Below, in pieces: positions 1-13,630 of a DNA stretch of 64,000 nt. Origin of the DNA: Acholoe squamosa (Eukaryota > Annelida > Polychaeta > Phyllodocida > Polynoidae); assembly GCA_949317995.1 (NCBI GenBank), contig OX439036.1, forward strand, positions 4,085,207-4,149,206. Reading direction: 5' to 3'. Under the pieces are notes generated by a model. That model did not search any database. It was not told the DNA's origin and saw only the letters and a program-made list of their open reading frames with translations. Position numbers and translations under genes: made by a program. Each line of letters opens with the position of its first letter. Within the stretch, counting starts at the first letter, position 1.

Positions 1-1019
1 GTGGTGTGTACCACTACTGATGCTTCGAAAACTTTATTGTTTAATTGAAGGTTGCATATAATATATTTGATTCATGGGGATTTAGAATTCTATCTATGTA
101 ATTTCACACTAAAGAGAAGGAGGCCCATCTGGAGCTATACTTTGGGCACTTCAGTTTTGTTCTATAGTATTAGAATTATTGTCACCCCCATCTGCTGGGG
201 CTGTTGGTGTAAGATCTGACTTCATATTTACATATGTCACACTGTCTAATTGAGCATATAAGGGTATATTTCTAGGGATGTGGGGCTTGAAGGGTAGCTT
301 TTACTGGGCTGGAACGATGATAGAGTAGCTTGATTGAGTTGAACACACCTGACACTGGTTGAGGTATGGAAGTTTTGATAACAGAGGTTAGCATTCGACC
401 CCTCACTGAGGTAAAGTGTAAAGTTTGTCTCGGAGAACCTGGTGGGCCCCCTGACTGTGCGTGATTAACACATTTATTAGGGGGAGATTTTACACATGCA
501 AGTGGACACTGGAGGAAGTCATCCTCATCCCTTTGATTGTGTCATTATAGAACATAAACCTTGAGACCTGGAGTGTGTGGGTTCCCCGTACATTTCAATT
601 ACTAATCCTGGAGGAAGGGTGCCAAAGTGTTGGAAGGGTCATTTGCTTGAAAACACTGACCACAGGTATAAGACTCCCACCGAGAAACCATTAGTAAAGC
701 CCTTTGTTGGCCTCGCCAGGTTCTGGTGGACAACCTTTAGGTTCAGGTCAGAGATGTTCAATCACTGTGGAATAATATCTCTCAGCCTACAGTACTGAAT
801 GGAAGGGATTGCTGAAAAGGATATAGTGTATATGGTGTATGGGTAAGCTATAGAAACCTAGGCTTGGCATAACATGAGAAGTTAGGTAATGCTCTAATTT
901 GGTCTTTGATATAAAAGATGTCAATTATAAATGAAAACATAATGTTCTTTTTTGAGGGCAGTCCTTTGTTAGGGACTGGCCAAACTGGTCTCTAATGATC
1001 AATGATTGTTATTATGAGC

Positions 1020-1205
1020 AATTGTATCTAGTAACTGACCAGCATTGCAGTCTGATACCAGGATAGTCATCATGGTTCTAGCACTACAATGGTGCATCAA
1101 CCTAGCCAGATAGGCATGATGCATGGATACATCTCTGCTGACTAAATTGCATTCTTAAACTGGCGAATGTGCATGATATGCATTATGTCGCCTTTAAAGG
1201 GTTCT
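1020..1205. mobile_element. Degenerate fragment of the TTAA MITE family
   Basis: The segment carries the family's recurrent GCATGATGCA-type words and a partial terminal word before 'CCTTTAAAGGG'. It sits where duplicate copy B has no counterpart. It is much decayed and the ends are uncertain. Confidence 0.4.
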
Positions 1206-3272
1206 AACAAATTTTATTACACCCACTCCCACACTGACAGCATTGAAACATAGTATGAGCATGTTACAGCAATGCATTATGTTGTCCTTAATGGTTCTAA
1301 CATGTCTATAATGGTGTTACACCCAGTCCTGTACTGTCAGCACCAGTCAGGACGTCATCTGTCACACTGACTCATTTAGTCCACGCACTCTACTAGATGT
1401 GTTTCTGACATTCTCTTAGGAAGTATAATGTGGTCGTTGATGGTATAAGGATGCCTGAGTCTAAGTCAGTTAAACATTTATGTGTTACACAGGATTTTGG
1501 TGTGACCATCAGGGATAGACCTATACAATTTAATCAACATCTAATCTAGTTGTGGGAAATAATAGAAACAAGTCTTGTCTGACAGCAAATCTTTAATAGA
1601 TAAATATGTATGCTGATTGTGCTGAAAGAATGACCGTTTATTGAAATACAATAATATTACAATGCAATTAGGTTCCACTTTTTATTCATTAACACCAAAC
1701 AACCACTGCCACCCCCACATTACTCAGAAATAATAAAACCAAGGCCTGCCTGAGCTGAAAGCCTTGAATTAAAGATAAGGTTGTGTTCTGGCCATATTGT
1801 CGAGAAACTGACAACCATTATAATATGTAATCATGTTTCAGTAAGACAGACCTCCCTTTTATTCCTTCACTGCAAACTACCTCCTCTTTATTCATTCATT
1901 CCGAATGACCCCCCCACACACACACACACTCACCCAGCAGCCAGAGGGCTTACTGCAGTAGGACGTCAGTTTATGTCACAGGTGGCCTGTGGTGCTGTGA
2001 GCTGCTCTATGAGCTGATCTGAGCCACTCGTTGGCCGAGCTAACCTCCTGGCTTTAGTTAAGGTAGGGGCTGAATTGGGGACATCCATCCTATGGCCAGT
2101 GGAGACAGTGAAGGGAAGGAGTTGAGTGGCATATCTAAGACAGCAAGGGCTTGGTTGACAGAATATCTGTATAGTTCACTCATTACACACTACTGAAAAT
2201 GGAAATTAAGCAACATATAAATAAAACAAATTAAACCTTTTTTTCAAATTAGATTTGAAAAAGATTGAAATAGGAAGGGATGAGTGATAGAATAGCCGTG
2301 TTAAGGAAAGGGAGGAAGTAGGCAGAGAGGGAAGTAAGAAAAGATGTGATGGGATAGAGTGAAGCCTAGGGCTTGGGGAGAAAAGATGAGTTGATTTAGG
2401 GATGAACTACAGCAGGGGTAGTGTGATGTGAATAAAAACCCTGACAGACCACAAATGGCTGGTACCCAGAATGAGAACATGATTACACCAACACACACAG
2501 GTACCAGCACCATATCCCCTATACACCCATATTACACAAACTACACTGTAAGGGGCACCACTGTCAGCCTGACCCCCTCTACGTCTATAATAGGATGGGT
2601 GAGGGCACATTTCATGGACCACCAACAGAAATCCTGTTATGCCTGCTCAGTCCCTGATCAATTTCCTACTCATGCCTAATAGTAAAGTTCGGTCTGGTTG
2701 GTGCAATGGTCCTGGGATATGGGCTAAAAATAAACAAATGATATTTTGATGGACTGTGCCCGTCATCTCTAGTATAATAGGTTTGCTGAGGACATCCTGA
2801 AAATGTCTTCATCTTTTTTATATAAATAGTTAAATATCAATTATGCCAGCCAACCATAATCTGAATGCATCTGTAGAAGAATGTTTACATCCAGAATAAA
2901 ACGCTAAGGGTCTCTTGATAATTTAACTACATTACATCGTAATCCAGATGAAAAATTACATTACTGATGTAAATCAATTTAAAAGTATTGTCAATTATTG
3001 TAGATGAAATGCTAGTTGGTGGCAATATATAAAGGATGCACTCAATGATCCATGATAGATGCAAATTGCGTCAGTAGTTTTAACTTTGATGGTTGTTCGT
3101 AACAACTATCTGGTGATTGATCTTTATTGTTTTGACAACTCTCTTGTCTCCCAAACAAATATGTGGCTGTCCAGGACATTAAAAGGTTTATTTCACCAAA
3201 CAACATAAAAAATTGGATATAGAAATTATGGTTCTCAGTTCATGTCCACTATTGTTTCATCAGCAGGTTACA

Positions 3273-3352
3273 TATATGTGGATCAACACAGTAAAAGGTA
3301 CACCCACGCACCCTCTCACAGGCGTACCTTTTACTGTGTTGATTCACATATA
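3273..3352. mobile_element. Palindromic mini-MITE (80 bp)
   Basis: The arms GATCAACACAGTAAAAGGTA and its near-perfect reverse complement face each other around a short GC-richer centre; the outer edges are TATA-rich. A diverged relative lies at 53,916-53,995. The homologous place in duplicate copy B, near 11,690, lacks the hairpin, so it inserted after the duplication. It could be a mariner-type MITE using TA targets, but the TA-rich edges make the target duplication ambiguous. Confidence 0.7.
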
Positions 3353-5145
3353 TACATGTCAATTGAAGTGAGATAGTATATGGCTTTAACTGGAGATGGT
3401 AATGCACCTGTTTATTTTGTTATGCATAAGAGGATATTTGAATCCCTGATGCTCAGATTTAACTAAGAATTTGGGTTGGGTGACCAGGAAGGCATTTCTC
3501 AAAGAGGTATGACTAGACCCCCTTAAAGTCGTAGTGAGATCTCTCAGTTAAATGCCATTACAGCCCTGCATCTAGTGGTCGCTAATAATTGCACTTGTAT
3601 GTCTGCCCTACCAAAACCCTATGTAATTACTGCCTTAAGTGCTGATCATACAGAGTAGTCGTAGTGTGTTACCTTCGATCACCCACTCTAATATTGAGGG
3701 TTTCAAGTCGTACTGGTTTTGTCTACATTGTAGTCGTACCATCTTGAGAAATGCCCTCCAGAGGTTCTGCAGCAATAAGTCCACAACATCCCATAATCAG
3801 TCTGATTTTAGGCAGCAAAACGTTACAAAGCAGGTATCTTTCATTAGCTGCAAGTCAGGTAATTATTAGAAAGGACAAACATGTCTACTACTCACTCACC
3901 ACACCAGCCTCATATTCTAGACATTAAAGATAATAGCACCTAGAATTAAAATAAGATACTTTGAAAGGAAAACAACAAATGAGCATACGTGGCATACTAT
4001 GAATGAAAACCACAAAAGATGAAATGGTGAATCTAAGAACAACACAGAACGCTGAGCGTATCTTTGAATGTCCAGACTAGATCTGTTATTTCTGGTCTTT
4101 TTTCAAAGCTAAATAATCTCCCTAGTGTCATTCTTTTTTAAAGAGTAGCGACATACTGGAAAGGGTAGGCCTGATGATTTTGATTAGGAGGACATTAAAT
4201 ATCCAAGGACTCATTTTAAATTGTAATAAACTGACGAGATATCTTGATTAGAGTGGTCTCTGGTTAGACATAGAACATCCATATTGAATGTTAAACATTA
4301 TAACTTAGCCATTTCTAATTTTATTATACCCACTACGTTTGAATGGGATCAGAATCTCTACAAAACCCTCCAAATCCTTTGTATCCCTGTGGGTCTGCAG
4401 TTATATGCCATATATTTGTCTGGGTCCGGGTCATCGTGAAATCTGGGGCAAAGGCAAAAATGTATCCTTAAGTTATTCTATGCTACCAATGGTTTTAGAT
4501 GAAACGACGGAGCATAGCAATTCTTCCCCAATTTTTAAAACATTAGGTAGAATGATTTAATACTTGTTATGGCAGTGGGGAATGTGGGCCAATTTATCGC
4601 CACTTTCTTGGTGAATGTTGGGCCTTAGCTGGGAACATAACACGGATATTATATGACCTGAAACACAACATCCTGTGTTTTGGCCAAACTGTAACAGACA
4701 AAGCAGAGATACATCATGTGTGTGCCTAACATGTCTAACTTTATCTACATGACAAGCTGAGACTCAGTATGTACAGACGGTGGCCTCCAACGGGGCACCC
4801 GGGAAACATGGCCGCTCCACTGCTCTATGCCTTACATGAATCTCTACTCTATTTAACTGCTGCATATTTCCTAATTTTGGTTGTCAAAAAAGGATTACTA
4901 TTCAATGGGCCTTTTGATATGTGTGGTAATATTTATCCCTGCTCAATTATGCTTCTGGAGGGGGAGGGTAGAACACCGTTCAATCTGCGGGTTTAAACTG
5001 AACATCATGTGCACTCTACCAGCCCCAAACTCAAATTTCCATATACTACTTAATCTCAAAGCATCCAGGCTGCCTGCCAAATTTCCTCTATTCCCATGTA
5101 CTACTGACTATAGCACCACTAGAACAGTACTGTAAAGTATGGTTT

Positions 5146-8100
5146 TATCTGCAGTTTAACTGTGTGCTAGTGTCAGAGGTAATTGAACGGTAGGCGACTT
5201 CAGTTGAACAGATTAGGTTGACGAGAAATGTGCAATACCTCAGTACCGGTACATAATCGTTTCTGACAGCTGGATTATAGATGAGCCAATGAGGTAGGGT
5301 AGGGAGATTGGGATCAAATGAATAGAATAGATGTCAGCCAGACAGACAGAAACCAGGTTACCCTGTATAGTGCCTCCAGGAAGCTCTTATAGCCATTGCT
5401 TGAAAGTCCAGTGTCTGTTGGTGTGGCCTCGAGCAAGTCTCTTAAACTCTAAGGGTTGCATTGTACCAGTAAGTCTCTTGGACTCACAGAGGGATTTCAG
5501 CTGGCAGGTATTTTGGTTGAATATATGTTGAATTATATGTTCATTTACCAATTGGCTCATTATCAGTCAAATGGCAATAGAAATGAATGCATCAGCATTG
5601 TCTGACTATAAATCCAATGCTAAGAGATTATATTTTTCCTAATTTTTCTTTTCTGCAAATTCATGAAACCAATGCTACATGCCATACCTTAGGTACATAC
5701 ATAGTGAAATAAATACCTACTACACCTTACTGTCTATAATCAACAGAACTAGTATCATTCTATGGTCATTGACTGCTCCTAACAGTGAATGTTGTAAGGT
5801 GGTGGGGAGGTAGCGGGATAGAAATGGTTTTTTGTCTGGGCTGGAGGCATTGGCCCCATCCAGATACACCTAAATGCCTTTCACTGGTCTATTCGGTACC
5901 TGTCCCCTTTGTGTGGGGGTGGAGTGGGAGTGTCTGGAGGATGTAGGGATGAGTCGCCCCTCCTCTCCTGTTGTGTAGGGGTGGACTGGGAGTGGCGGGA
6001 GGGGCTGTAAGGATGACGTGGATGGATTGAAGGTGGAGTACATTGTGGTAGGGTCATTCAATGTTACACAAACATTGATTGGTCAGGTCTGGGAAATCTG
6101 GCTCCCTAAAGGCAGCATGGTGCCTCCTACCCCATATATTCACAATAGCAAGGCCAGCAATCTAAAGCTAGAAGACAAGAGGGAAAATCCTTTTTCCCCT
6201 GGTGATACTGAGGCCTAAATTTACCTTCTGAATGTAAATGGATAAGTAGTAAAAAGTCAATAAAGATGCAGATTTGAACTAGGTTATATGAAAGAATAGT
6301 GTGGTGGTGGGTGAATGGTATTTGCCATTTTGATGTAGACATGCACTCTTTGTGAGTCTCGGTATGGCAGTATTGTATCCATAATGTGACTTAGAAGGAT
6401 GAAGTCAGGGGTCTTCAGAGGGGGGGGGAGGACTATTGCTCTGCATTGGTAATGGATGCAACATATGGGCAGAGTACATTGAAGTGTAGAGAAGTCCTAA
6501 AAAGAATGAAAGAGAAGGCATTCCTGGAATAAGTGAAAGATATGAGCTGCATGGTATTTGTGGTCACGGTATATAAAGCGCAGGATGTGTACTATGCCTC
6601 CGCCCACCTATAGTTAGCCTGTGGTCATTCAAAGCTTTCATGGAGCATTTATTGACGTCCAGATGCAGTTCCCACAATGCCACATTATGGCATTAGCTCC
6701 CCTGGGGGCCAAATCCCTTTATTTTATTGTCCTGTGTCCTTACTTGTGAATTTGACCATGCTCACTTTTTCTTCCAGATTTCCTTCTTTAGTTCATGTTC
6801 TTCCCCTACTATCTCTTTGCTTTTTCTTACTCCCCAAGTTGAACATTTATGTATGCTCATTTCTTCTTCTTCCAGATTTCCTTCTTCTGTCATCCTTCTC
6901 CTCTTTTTTTTAATCGAATATTTTTTCGATTCTGGTTTCCCTTCCTTCTGCTATTATATCAACCTCTCTAATCATCTGCTTTCTGTGATTTCTTTGATTG
7001 CTGTTTATCTCCCTTCCTGCTTCTATTCTCAGTCCATGGCTCTCTGCCTGCCGAAATAGCCTTCCCCTTTCCCAAATGTCCCACCTTGCATCATCCCCTG
7101 TGTCCATCATATGGATCATTGTGGCCAGGGGGTGCCACCATTGGTACTGTAGCATTTCCGATATTCTTTTGCACCGCATGCGAAAGCCCAGAACTCTATG
7201 GAGGTTGCTTATATTATCACTCACCCTCATGTTTGGTTCTGTAAACTTCACATTGTACAAATTCTGGGAGGGTTCTCACACTCAAACTTCATCAGGCCTT
7301 AGTTTAGTCACCTACCTAACTATGTGTATGGAAGACAGCACTTTACACTGTTTAATTTTCTTATATTTTGATGAAGTTGAAGAGCAGAATCTACACCTGA
7401 CTGAAGCCCCCTTGGCCACAGCCACCTAGTGTCAGAACTGAGAGCTAGTTATTTTTAATGTTGATGGGGCCCTGTGCCGCATCCAGTTGTTGATTTTAAT
7501 TAGATAATGACAAATATGGCTTTTTTGATGGAAATTATGCAGATGCCTACGAAATATAATTTTATCTTAGAGATCTAACCCAGTTTAGTTCAATTTTTAG
7601 GTTGTTTTATAGCTCCTGGCCCAGTTCCAAATTTATTTTAATTGTCATGTGGGTGGCACGGATGCGCACGGCCCGGTTCCATGTGTGTTCTCCCGTACGC
7701 ACAAATTTCCCAGATTTCAATGTTAACGTCTACTTTGCCCTCGTCTTACGAATTAAAGATTGATCGCCCAAATTAATGAATTCCGTCAATAGATCGCCAT
7801 GAATGTTTGCAACAATAATTAGATTTAGAAGTCACTAGATAACTTTTGTGATATTTGAGGGACTCTGACCCAGTAACATAGTGAACTTTACCAGTTTGGC
7901 CTGGTTTATTTTCCCTTATCAAAATAGAGCTTTGGTGTTTTTGGCCATATAATTTGAATTATCAGACCCCTAGGTCAGACCTTTATTTACCCAGTCATAC
8001 CATGTATTTATTCATCTGTTCCTGCTAGTGTTAATACCATCCAGTGGTCCGAACCCATAAGTCACGAGTCACATTTAGAAACCAACGAGAACACAACGAG

Positions 8101-8440
8101 AAGTACCGCTACAGTACTGCAATGTGACGCAACAGTCCTGGCATTCAAAGCGGCTGATTTGGGTGCCTACTTCTGGTCTTGGAGTGTGTTATCAACAATC
8201 ACTGGATGGGAGGGAGGGTTGGGAAGGGGTTTATTGTGATTGGGCATGAGATAAATCACCTTTTAAAAAAGAGTACTGGGGGATTCCATTGAAACAGATG
8301 CAACCTGTCACAGCCACAACTGGTCATTGTATAAGTTGTGGGAATACACATTGTGATTAAATTGACTAAATTACAACACCACCTGAATAAAAACATATTA
8401 GGAAAGAACTCACAATAGGATTGTGGCATGTATGATTGAA
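5146..8440. other. Non-coding spacer between the two duplicate copies
   Basis: No recognised gene. It contains a two-fold local repeat of about 60 bp at 5,909-6,020 and a pyrimidine-rich tract at 6,760-7,060. The only open frame worth noting, at 6,910-7,260 on the minus strand, is listed separately. Otherwise I see no structured RNA, transposon end or splice-bounded coding piece here. Confidence 0.5.
6910..7260 (-). CDS. Possible open frame, charged 116-aa product, unrecognised
   Basis: A 116-codon ATG-to-stop frame gives a charged, tryptophan-containing product without low-complexity repeats in its first 60 residues. Its last third is opposite a pyrimidine-rich tract and is Arg/Glu-rich, which is typical of chance frames on purine-rich strands. 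A second minus-strand frame, also charged, continues after the stop with a one-base shift. I recognise no domain, and there is no clear splice site, promoter or second copy. It could be a decayed transposon fragment or chance. Confidence 0.15.
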   Translation of the reverse strand: MYNVKFTEPNMRVSDNISNLHRVLGFRMRCKRISEMLQYQWWHPLATMIHMMDTGDDARWDIWERGRLFRQAESHGLRIEAGREINSNQRNHRKQMIREVDIIAEGRETRIEKIFD

Positions 8441-8959
8441 GTCCCAGATCCTCTGAATCATCACCTGCACCATTGGTGCTTCGAAAGCATTAAGAGTATC
8501 ATTATTGTTTGAGTGAAGTTTGCATATCTTTGATTTAACAGAATTTTGAATTCTATCTGTAATAATTATAACACATTTAGTCACTGTGAATTTGTTGTAT
8601 CGTGTAGAATTGCAGCTGCTACCCCCATCTTTGGCTGTCCTTAGCAGATGCAGCAGGGTCCATCCTGACAAATAAGCTCTGGCTTGTAGATACTCGCAAT
8701 ATTACAGTAGATTTGTTTTAGGGCTGTGGGAGGTGACAGAGTAGCTTTGCTGGGGGTGTTGGGAAGAGAGAGTAGCTAGTGGAGGTGAACACATCTGACT
8801 GTGGTTGAGGTATGGGAGTTTTGATAACACAGGTCGACATTCAACCCATCACTGAGGTACAGTGTAGGTTGAGGTCAGTGGTGCTCGATCACCATAGGAT
8901 GATGTCTAACACTCTATGGTGTTGAGTCGGATTTTTGAAGTGGATCTACTGAACAAAGT

Positions 8960-9290
8960 CAGGGGCGTAGGAAAGGGGGGGCCAGGGGGGCCTGGGCCCC
9001 CCCAATCATGAAGGAGGTGGGGCCTGAGTATGTCTGGGCCCCCCCAAAATTTGCCAAGAATTCATAATGAATTGAACAAGAGCTAAAACTTTGCATCGCA
9101 AATAAGATTGATATAGTAATGATATAGGGAAAATGAGGGCCTGGGCCTCAAATAAGATCTAAAATTCATCAAAAAATTCTTTTCTATACAAATTTTATAT
9201 AGCTATGTGTAGGCCCTATTGCGCTTGAGCCGAAAATTAAAGTTGGTCGAGGTGGGCCCCCCCAATGAAGATTTGCTTCCTACGCCTCTG
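8960..9290 (+). mobile_element. MITE, CAGRGGCGTAGGAA family, 5-bp TSD
   Basis: The element begins CAGGGGCGTAGGAA and ends TTCCTACGCCTCTG, its near-exact reverse complement. It is flanked by an exact AAAGT duplication at 8,955-8,959 and 9,291-9,295. It contains runs of G and C and no coding frame. Copies in the same family are at 48,933-49,182 (opposite orientation) and 51,058-51,405. CAG...CTG ends resemble hAT-type elements, although hAT duplications are usually 8 bp. Confidence 0.92.
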
Positions 9291-12200
9291 AAAGTGCATG
9301 GGTAGGTTTGTATGTCAAAGTTGGGGCCTGAGGAAAAATCAGAAGTATGGTAAAGCCCTACATAATATGCACTTTGGTATCAAATATGTCAATTGTGTTG
9401 GATACAAGGTATCTCAATTATGAATGATGATTGATGTATTTTGGTGATTACCGAAGTGTCTGCCAAACCTATAAGTTGGATCTAGGATCAGATTTTTACT
9501 GATCTTTTATTTATTTATACAATATGTACCAATCTTATAGCACATATCCTGCTATCCTTTTTGCTTGCTGCTCACAAATCATAATGGCATGGCCCCTGAA
9601 GGGGTCTACCAGATGTATAATGTTGTTACAGCCAGTCCTGTCCTGTCAGCACCAGTCAGGATGTCATCTGTCACACTGACTCACTTAGACAACTCGACTC
9701 TCTGTTCTAGACTTGTTTCTGACATTCTGTAATTAAGAATAATGTGGTTGTTGATGGCAAAAGGATGGGCCAGTCTAAATGAGTTAAACTTCTGTGTGTC
9801 ACCTCATTTACCAATTGGTGACTGTCAAACACAATGCATATACTTTATGGTTTTGTTGATAAAAAAAATACACCACTCAAGTCAGCTATTTTACTTTCAT
9901 TCCAATCAATGACTTACGAAATTCATATATCGAAGAGAATAAAGTAGTCATTGACTACAATTTATACAACACACATGTCTAGTCAACAGCAAAACGTTCA
10001 TGAAGACTGTCTTGTAATTGACAACCATTCGTGGAAACACCATACTATGTAAGCAGGTACAAGTCTACCAGACCTCCCTTTTATTCATTCACTCCAAACA
10101 ACCACTACCATCCCCACATTTGTCACAAATAATAAAGCCAAGGCCTGTCTGAGTTCAAAACTTTGAATTAAAGATAACCAGATTGTCGAGGAACTGACAA
10201 TCGTTCCTGGAAACACTATACTGTGTAGCTAGGTTCCAGTCTGGCAGACGTCCCTTTTATTCATTCACTACCAACTACCACCACCACACACCTACACAGC
10301 CAGCAGCCAAGGGGCTTACTGCAGAAGGCAGCAGAACATCAGTTTATGTCATGGGTGGCCTGTCATGCTGTGAGCTGCTCTATGAGCTGCTCTGAGCCAC
10401 TCCCTGGCCAAGCTGACCTTTAGTTAAGGTAGGAGCTGTATTATGGACATCCATCATATGTATCTAAATTACCCTTCGGTTGCTATGTACTGGTTAAAAT
10501 GTAAATTAAGCAACAAAATAAACTAACACCAGATTTGAAAGTGTTTGAAATAGGATGAGATGAGCAATAGATGGACACAAGTACGGAAGGAGAGGAAGTA
10601 GAGAGACATCGAAGGAATAGACTCATGTAAGAAGATAATGTGAAGGGAGAGGGAGAGAGCATAAGCAAAGAAACGAAAGACAAAATTGGACTGAAAAATA
10701 TAGAAATGAACAAACTAAGGAAGGAGGACAATAAACAGCCATTTCAGTAGGGGGAGAAGTGGATTATATTTGTGGAAAAGAAAAGACAGACTGTTGAATT
10801 GTCCACATCAATCACTCTCTGTGAGGCCTGTGGGGGCTGGGGGAGGAGGGACGAGTTGATTTAGCCCTGGTCTACGGAAGGGGCAGTATGAATAAAAGTC
10901 CTGTCAGATGGTGAATGACTGGTATCCAGACTGATAACATGATTACACCAACACATAAAGGCACCAGCACCACACTGCCTATATACACCTGTATTACCCA
11001 GACTACAATGTACATCACCTATACACCTGTATCACACACACTACCCTGTACGGGGCACCACTGTCAGTCTGACCACCTCCACCTCTATAATAGGATAGGT
11101 GAGGGCAGATTTCATGGACCACGAACAGAAATATGGTTATGCCTGCTTGGTCCGAGATCAATTACCAACTCATGCTTCATCGTACAGTTCAGTCTGCTGG
11201 GTGCAATGGTTCTGGGAGATCATATATGGATCACTGTCAAATATAATGAGTCCTCACCAGTCTGGCCTGCCTTTTTTGAAAATAGTTAGACAGCCAACCA
11301 TAATTCAAATGTATCTGTACAAGAATGTTTACATGCCAAATAGGATTCTCAAGGTCTCTTGACAGTTTGACACCATAACAACATAATCCAGCTAAAGACT
11401 GTGGATGACATTCTTGACTTGAGTCAAGATGTTGATATTTACTGTGGATGCTTGTTGATGGCAACATAAAGGATGCGCTTGATGACCTATGATAGAAGCA
11501 AATAGAATCAGTGGTTGGACTTTGATTGTTGTTTGCTATAACTGTCTGACCCTAAATATAATATTTTTATATCACGGCTTTCCATTACTGAAAACACAAT
11601 ATCCCTATTAATGATTCACTATAAGATATAAAACAGCAAACACACAATGTATTGTTCTCAGTTCATTTCTAATATCATTTCATGAGCAGGTTATGAGCAA
11701 GTTCAGTTGAAGAGAGGCAGTTTAAATTTTAACAGGAGACAGCAGGTCCCTGTATTGTTTTGTTGTACAGGTCATATATCACATTTGTCTCTCAGATGCC
11801 CAAACTAATAATTAAGGAGTTCAAACCAGAAGTTGAACTGTGAACAGACTGCATTTACACAAGACAGTTACTCGTGCTGCTATTTAGCTAACTATTAGAA
11901 ATGACAAAATTGTCTATTGTTCACTCACCAAAACTACCTGATATTCTTTTCATAATAGTCAAATTACCTTTCAAATAATTGCACCTAGCTTGACTGAAAA
12001 ACCTCAAATAATCACATCTAAGAACAAATCAGAATGCTGACAGTATTTATGGATGGCCAGACTAGTTGGGTGATTTTTTTTTTCATGCCAATTATCTATG
12101 TTCAAGAGTAGCGGCATACTGGAAAGGTTAGGCCTGCTGATGTTGATCATGTGGACATCAAACATCAAAGAATGGTGTTTTAAACTCATTTCAAATTGTA

Positions 12201-12472
12201 TCAAACTAAGTGTGCAGTCAATGATTAGCGTGGTGTTTAGACATTAACAATAAATGTTCAGGAATATATTGAATGGTGTACCTGGGGATAAACAACTTTG
12301 CAATTTCTAATTTCTTTACAGTCTAGCCACTATGTTTGAATGAGATCAGAGCCTATGTGACAACATTCTACTCAAATCTGTCCTTCCCTTGCAGTGATGT
12401 ATCATTATAGATGTGTCTGTCTGTGTCCGGGTTGTGGTGAACTCTAAGGCTAAGTGGAAAATGGTAGCATAG

Positions 12473-12579
12473 CCCAGTCAACAAAAAAACGTTGCAAAAC
12501 GTTTCAGAACGTTTCCCTATGGATCCTTATCATGGCAAAACGTTTTTTGGCGTTAAATAACGTTGTTTTTTTCAGTTGG
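12473..12579. mobile_element. Hairpin MITE with CCARTC-A-run-ACGTT ends
   Basis: The left end CCAGTCAACAAAAAAACGTT is mirrored by AACGTTGTTTTTTTCAGTTGG at the right. Several AACGTT words occur inside. The sister duplicate near 4,480 lacks this segment, so it is a post-duplication insertion. It is non-coding and too short to encode a transposase. Confidence 0.7.
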
Positions 12580-12699
12580 AGGTGTTACCCATGCTACCTA
12601 ATAGCAATAGGCAGACCCTAGCATTTCTTCCCAAATGTTGAGATTTTTTATTGTTTGATGTCCTTTTGAGTCAATCCGTTTATATTTTAGTGAAGGCCC

Positions 12700-12930
12700 T
12701 TTTTCCTTTAACGGCCACTGGTGCATTAGTGCATCATTCCCATTGGTCGGCATGATGCACCAATGAAATGCTTGCAAGACTGATTGACAGCACTTCATTT
12801 TAGCATCATGCCGACCCTCTGGGAGTATGTGTATCAAACCCTTAGGGTCTGCATGATGCTCCACTTCATCACTTGCATAATGCATCAACATCCTTTTCAG
12901 CAGAACTATGTCGCAAATAAGCACCTTGTA
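12700..12930. mobile_element. TTAA MITE family, diverged copy
   Basis: It carries the family words (CATTGGTCGGCATGATGCAC, a facing pair around a GCTTGCAAG-like core, and GTATCAAACCCTTAGGGT). The terminal CCTTTAACGGCC is at the left; the right end is degenerate. It is absent from the sister duplicate. Confidence 0.65.
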
Positions 12931-13444
12931 TTAGGGCCAGGCCACATCAAATATATTTGCACCGGGGCAGTTATTGATGATGGTACGGTATCTGAAAGAA
13001 AAAAAGACACATAAAATCCAATGATCTGAAACACAGTATCCTGTATTAGTGCCCTAACTGTAACAGACAAAGCACAGATACATCATATGTGTGTGCCTGA
13101 TATGTCTAACCTTATCTAAACACGACACGCTTAAATTGATGCAGTATGTACAGCTAGCGCCCCCTCATGGGGCATCTGGGAAACAAGGATGCTGCACTGC
13201 CATTCATATAGACTTCATATGACTGCCCCAACATCTACTGTATTTAACTCTAGGACATTCCTCATATTATCTTTAGTTGGCCAATTGTACACGGCCAATG
13301 GGCTCTTTGATATATATGTAATCATTTTATAGCCTAATTCATGATGCTGATTCTTGGTTTGGTAGTAAAATAGGGGAGAGAAGAGAGGAACACCAGATTA
13401 TTCCCTATGCTTTCAGCTACATCTGTGCACGGCAGTGTAATCTA

Positions 13445-13630
13445 CCGTAATGGCGTGTTTAAGCGCCGGGGTCTCAAATAACCGCCAGTCTTGAATAAGG
13501 GCCATGGTATAGGGGTATTGAAATTAATCTTAAAAACAGTATTCAAATAAGCGTCTGTCTCATATAAGTGCCGGGGTTACAGTGGGAGTGACATTAATGG
13601 GCACCCAGGCGCTCATACTGGCCATTACCG
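13445..13630. mobile_element. TA-targeted MITE with visible empty site
   Basis: The ends CCGTAATGGC and GCCATTACCG are inverted repeats and are flanked by TA at 13,443-13,444 and 13,631-13,632. The sister duplicate reads ...CTCTACCAGCCCC... near 5,016, with a single TA at the insertion point. That is what a Tc1/mariner-type insertion into TA should look like. A possibly related sequence with similar internal words is near 55,700-55,880. Confidence 0.85.

Larger units (their letters stand above)
1..5145. repeat. Segmental duplication, copy A (left part cut off by window)
   Basis: This stretch is non-coding as far as I can see. It aligns in order with about 8,440-13,760. Clear anchor pairs by eye are 361-430 with 8,808-8,880, 1,320-1,480 with 9,630-9,806, 1,680-2,070 with 10,075-10,440, 2,400-2,700 with 10,860-11,200, 3,620-4,560 with 11,880-12,460 and 4,640-5,145 with 13,020-13,760. 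The short open frame at 2,428-2,679 is interrupted by a stop in the other copy, so I do not call it a gene. The copies differ by many substitutions and by private MITE insertions, so the duplication is old. The start of copy A lies outside the window. Confidence 0.85.

Noticed and set aside
2428-2679. 83-codon frame conserved in both duplicate copies
   Set aside because: Copy B has an in-frame TAG and shifted frames; similarity is only at DNA level.
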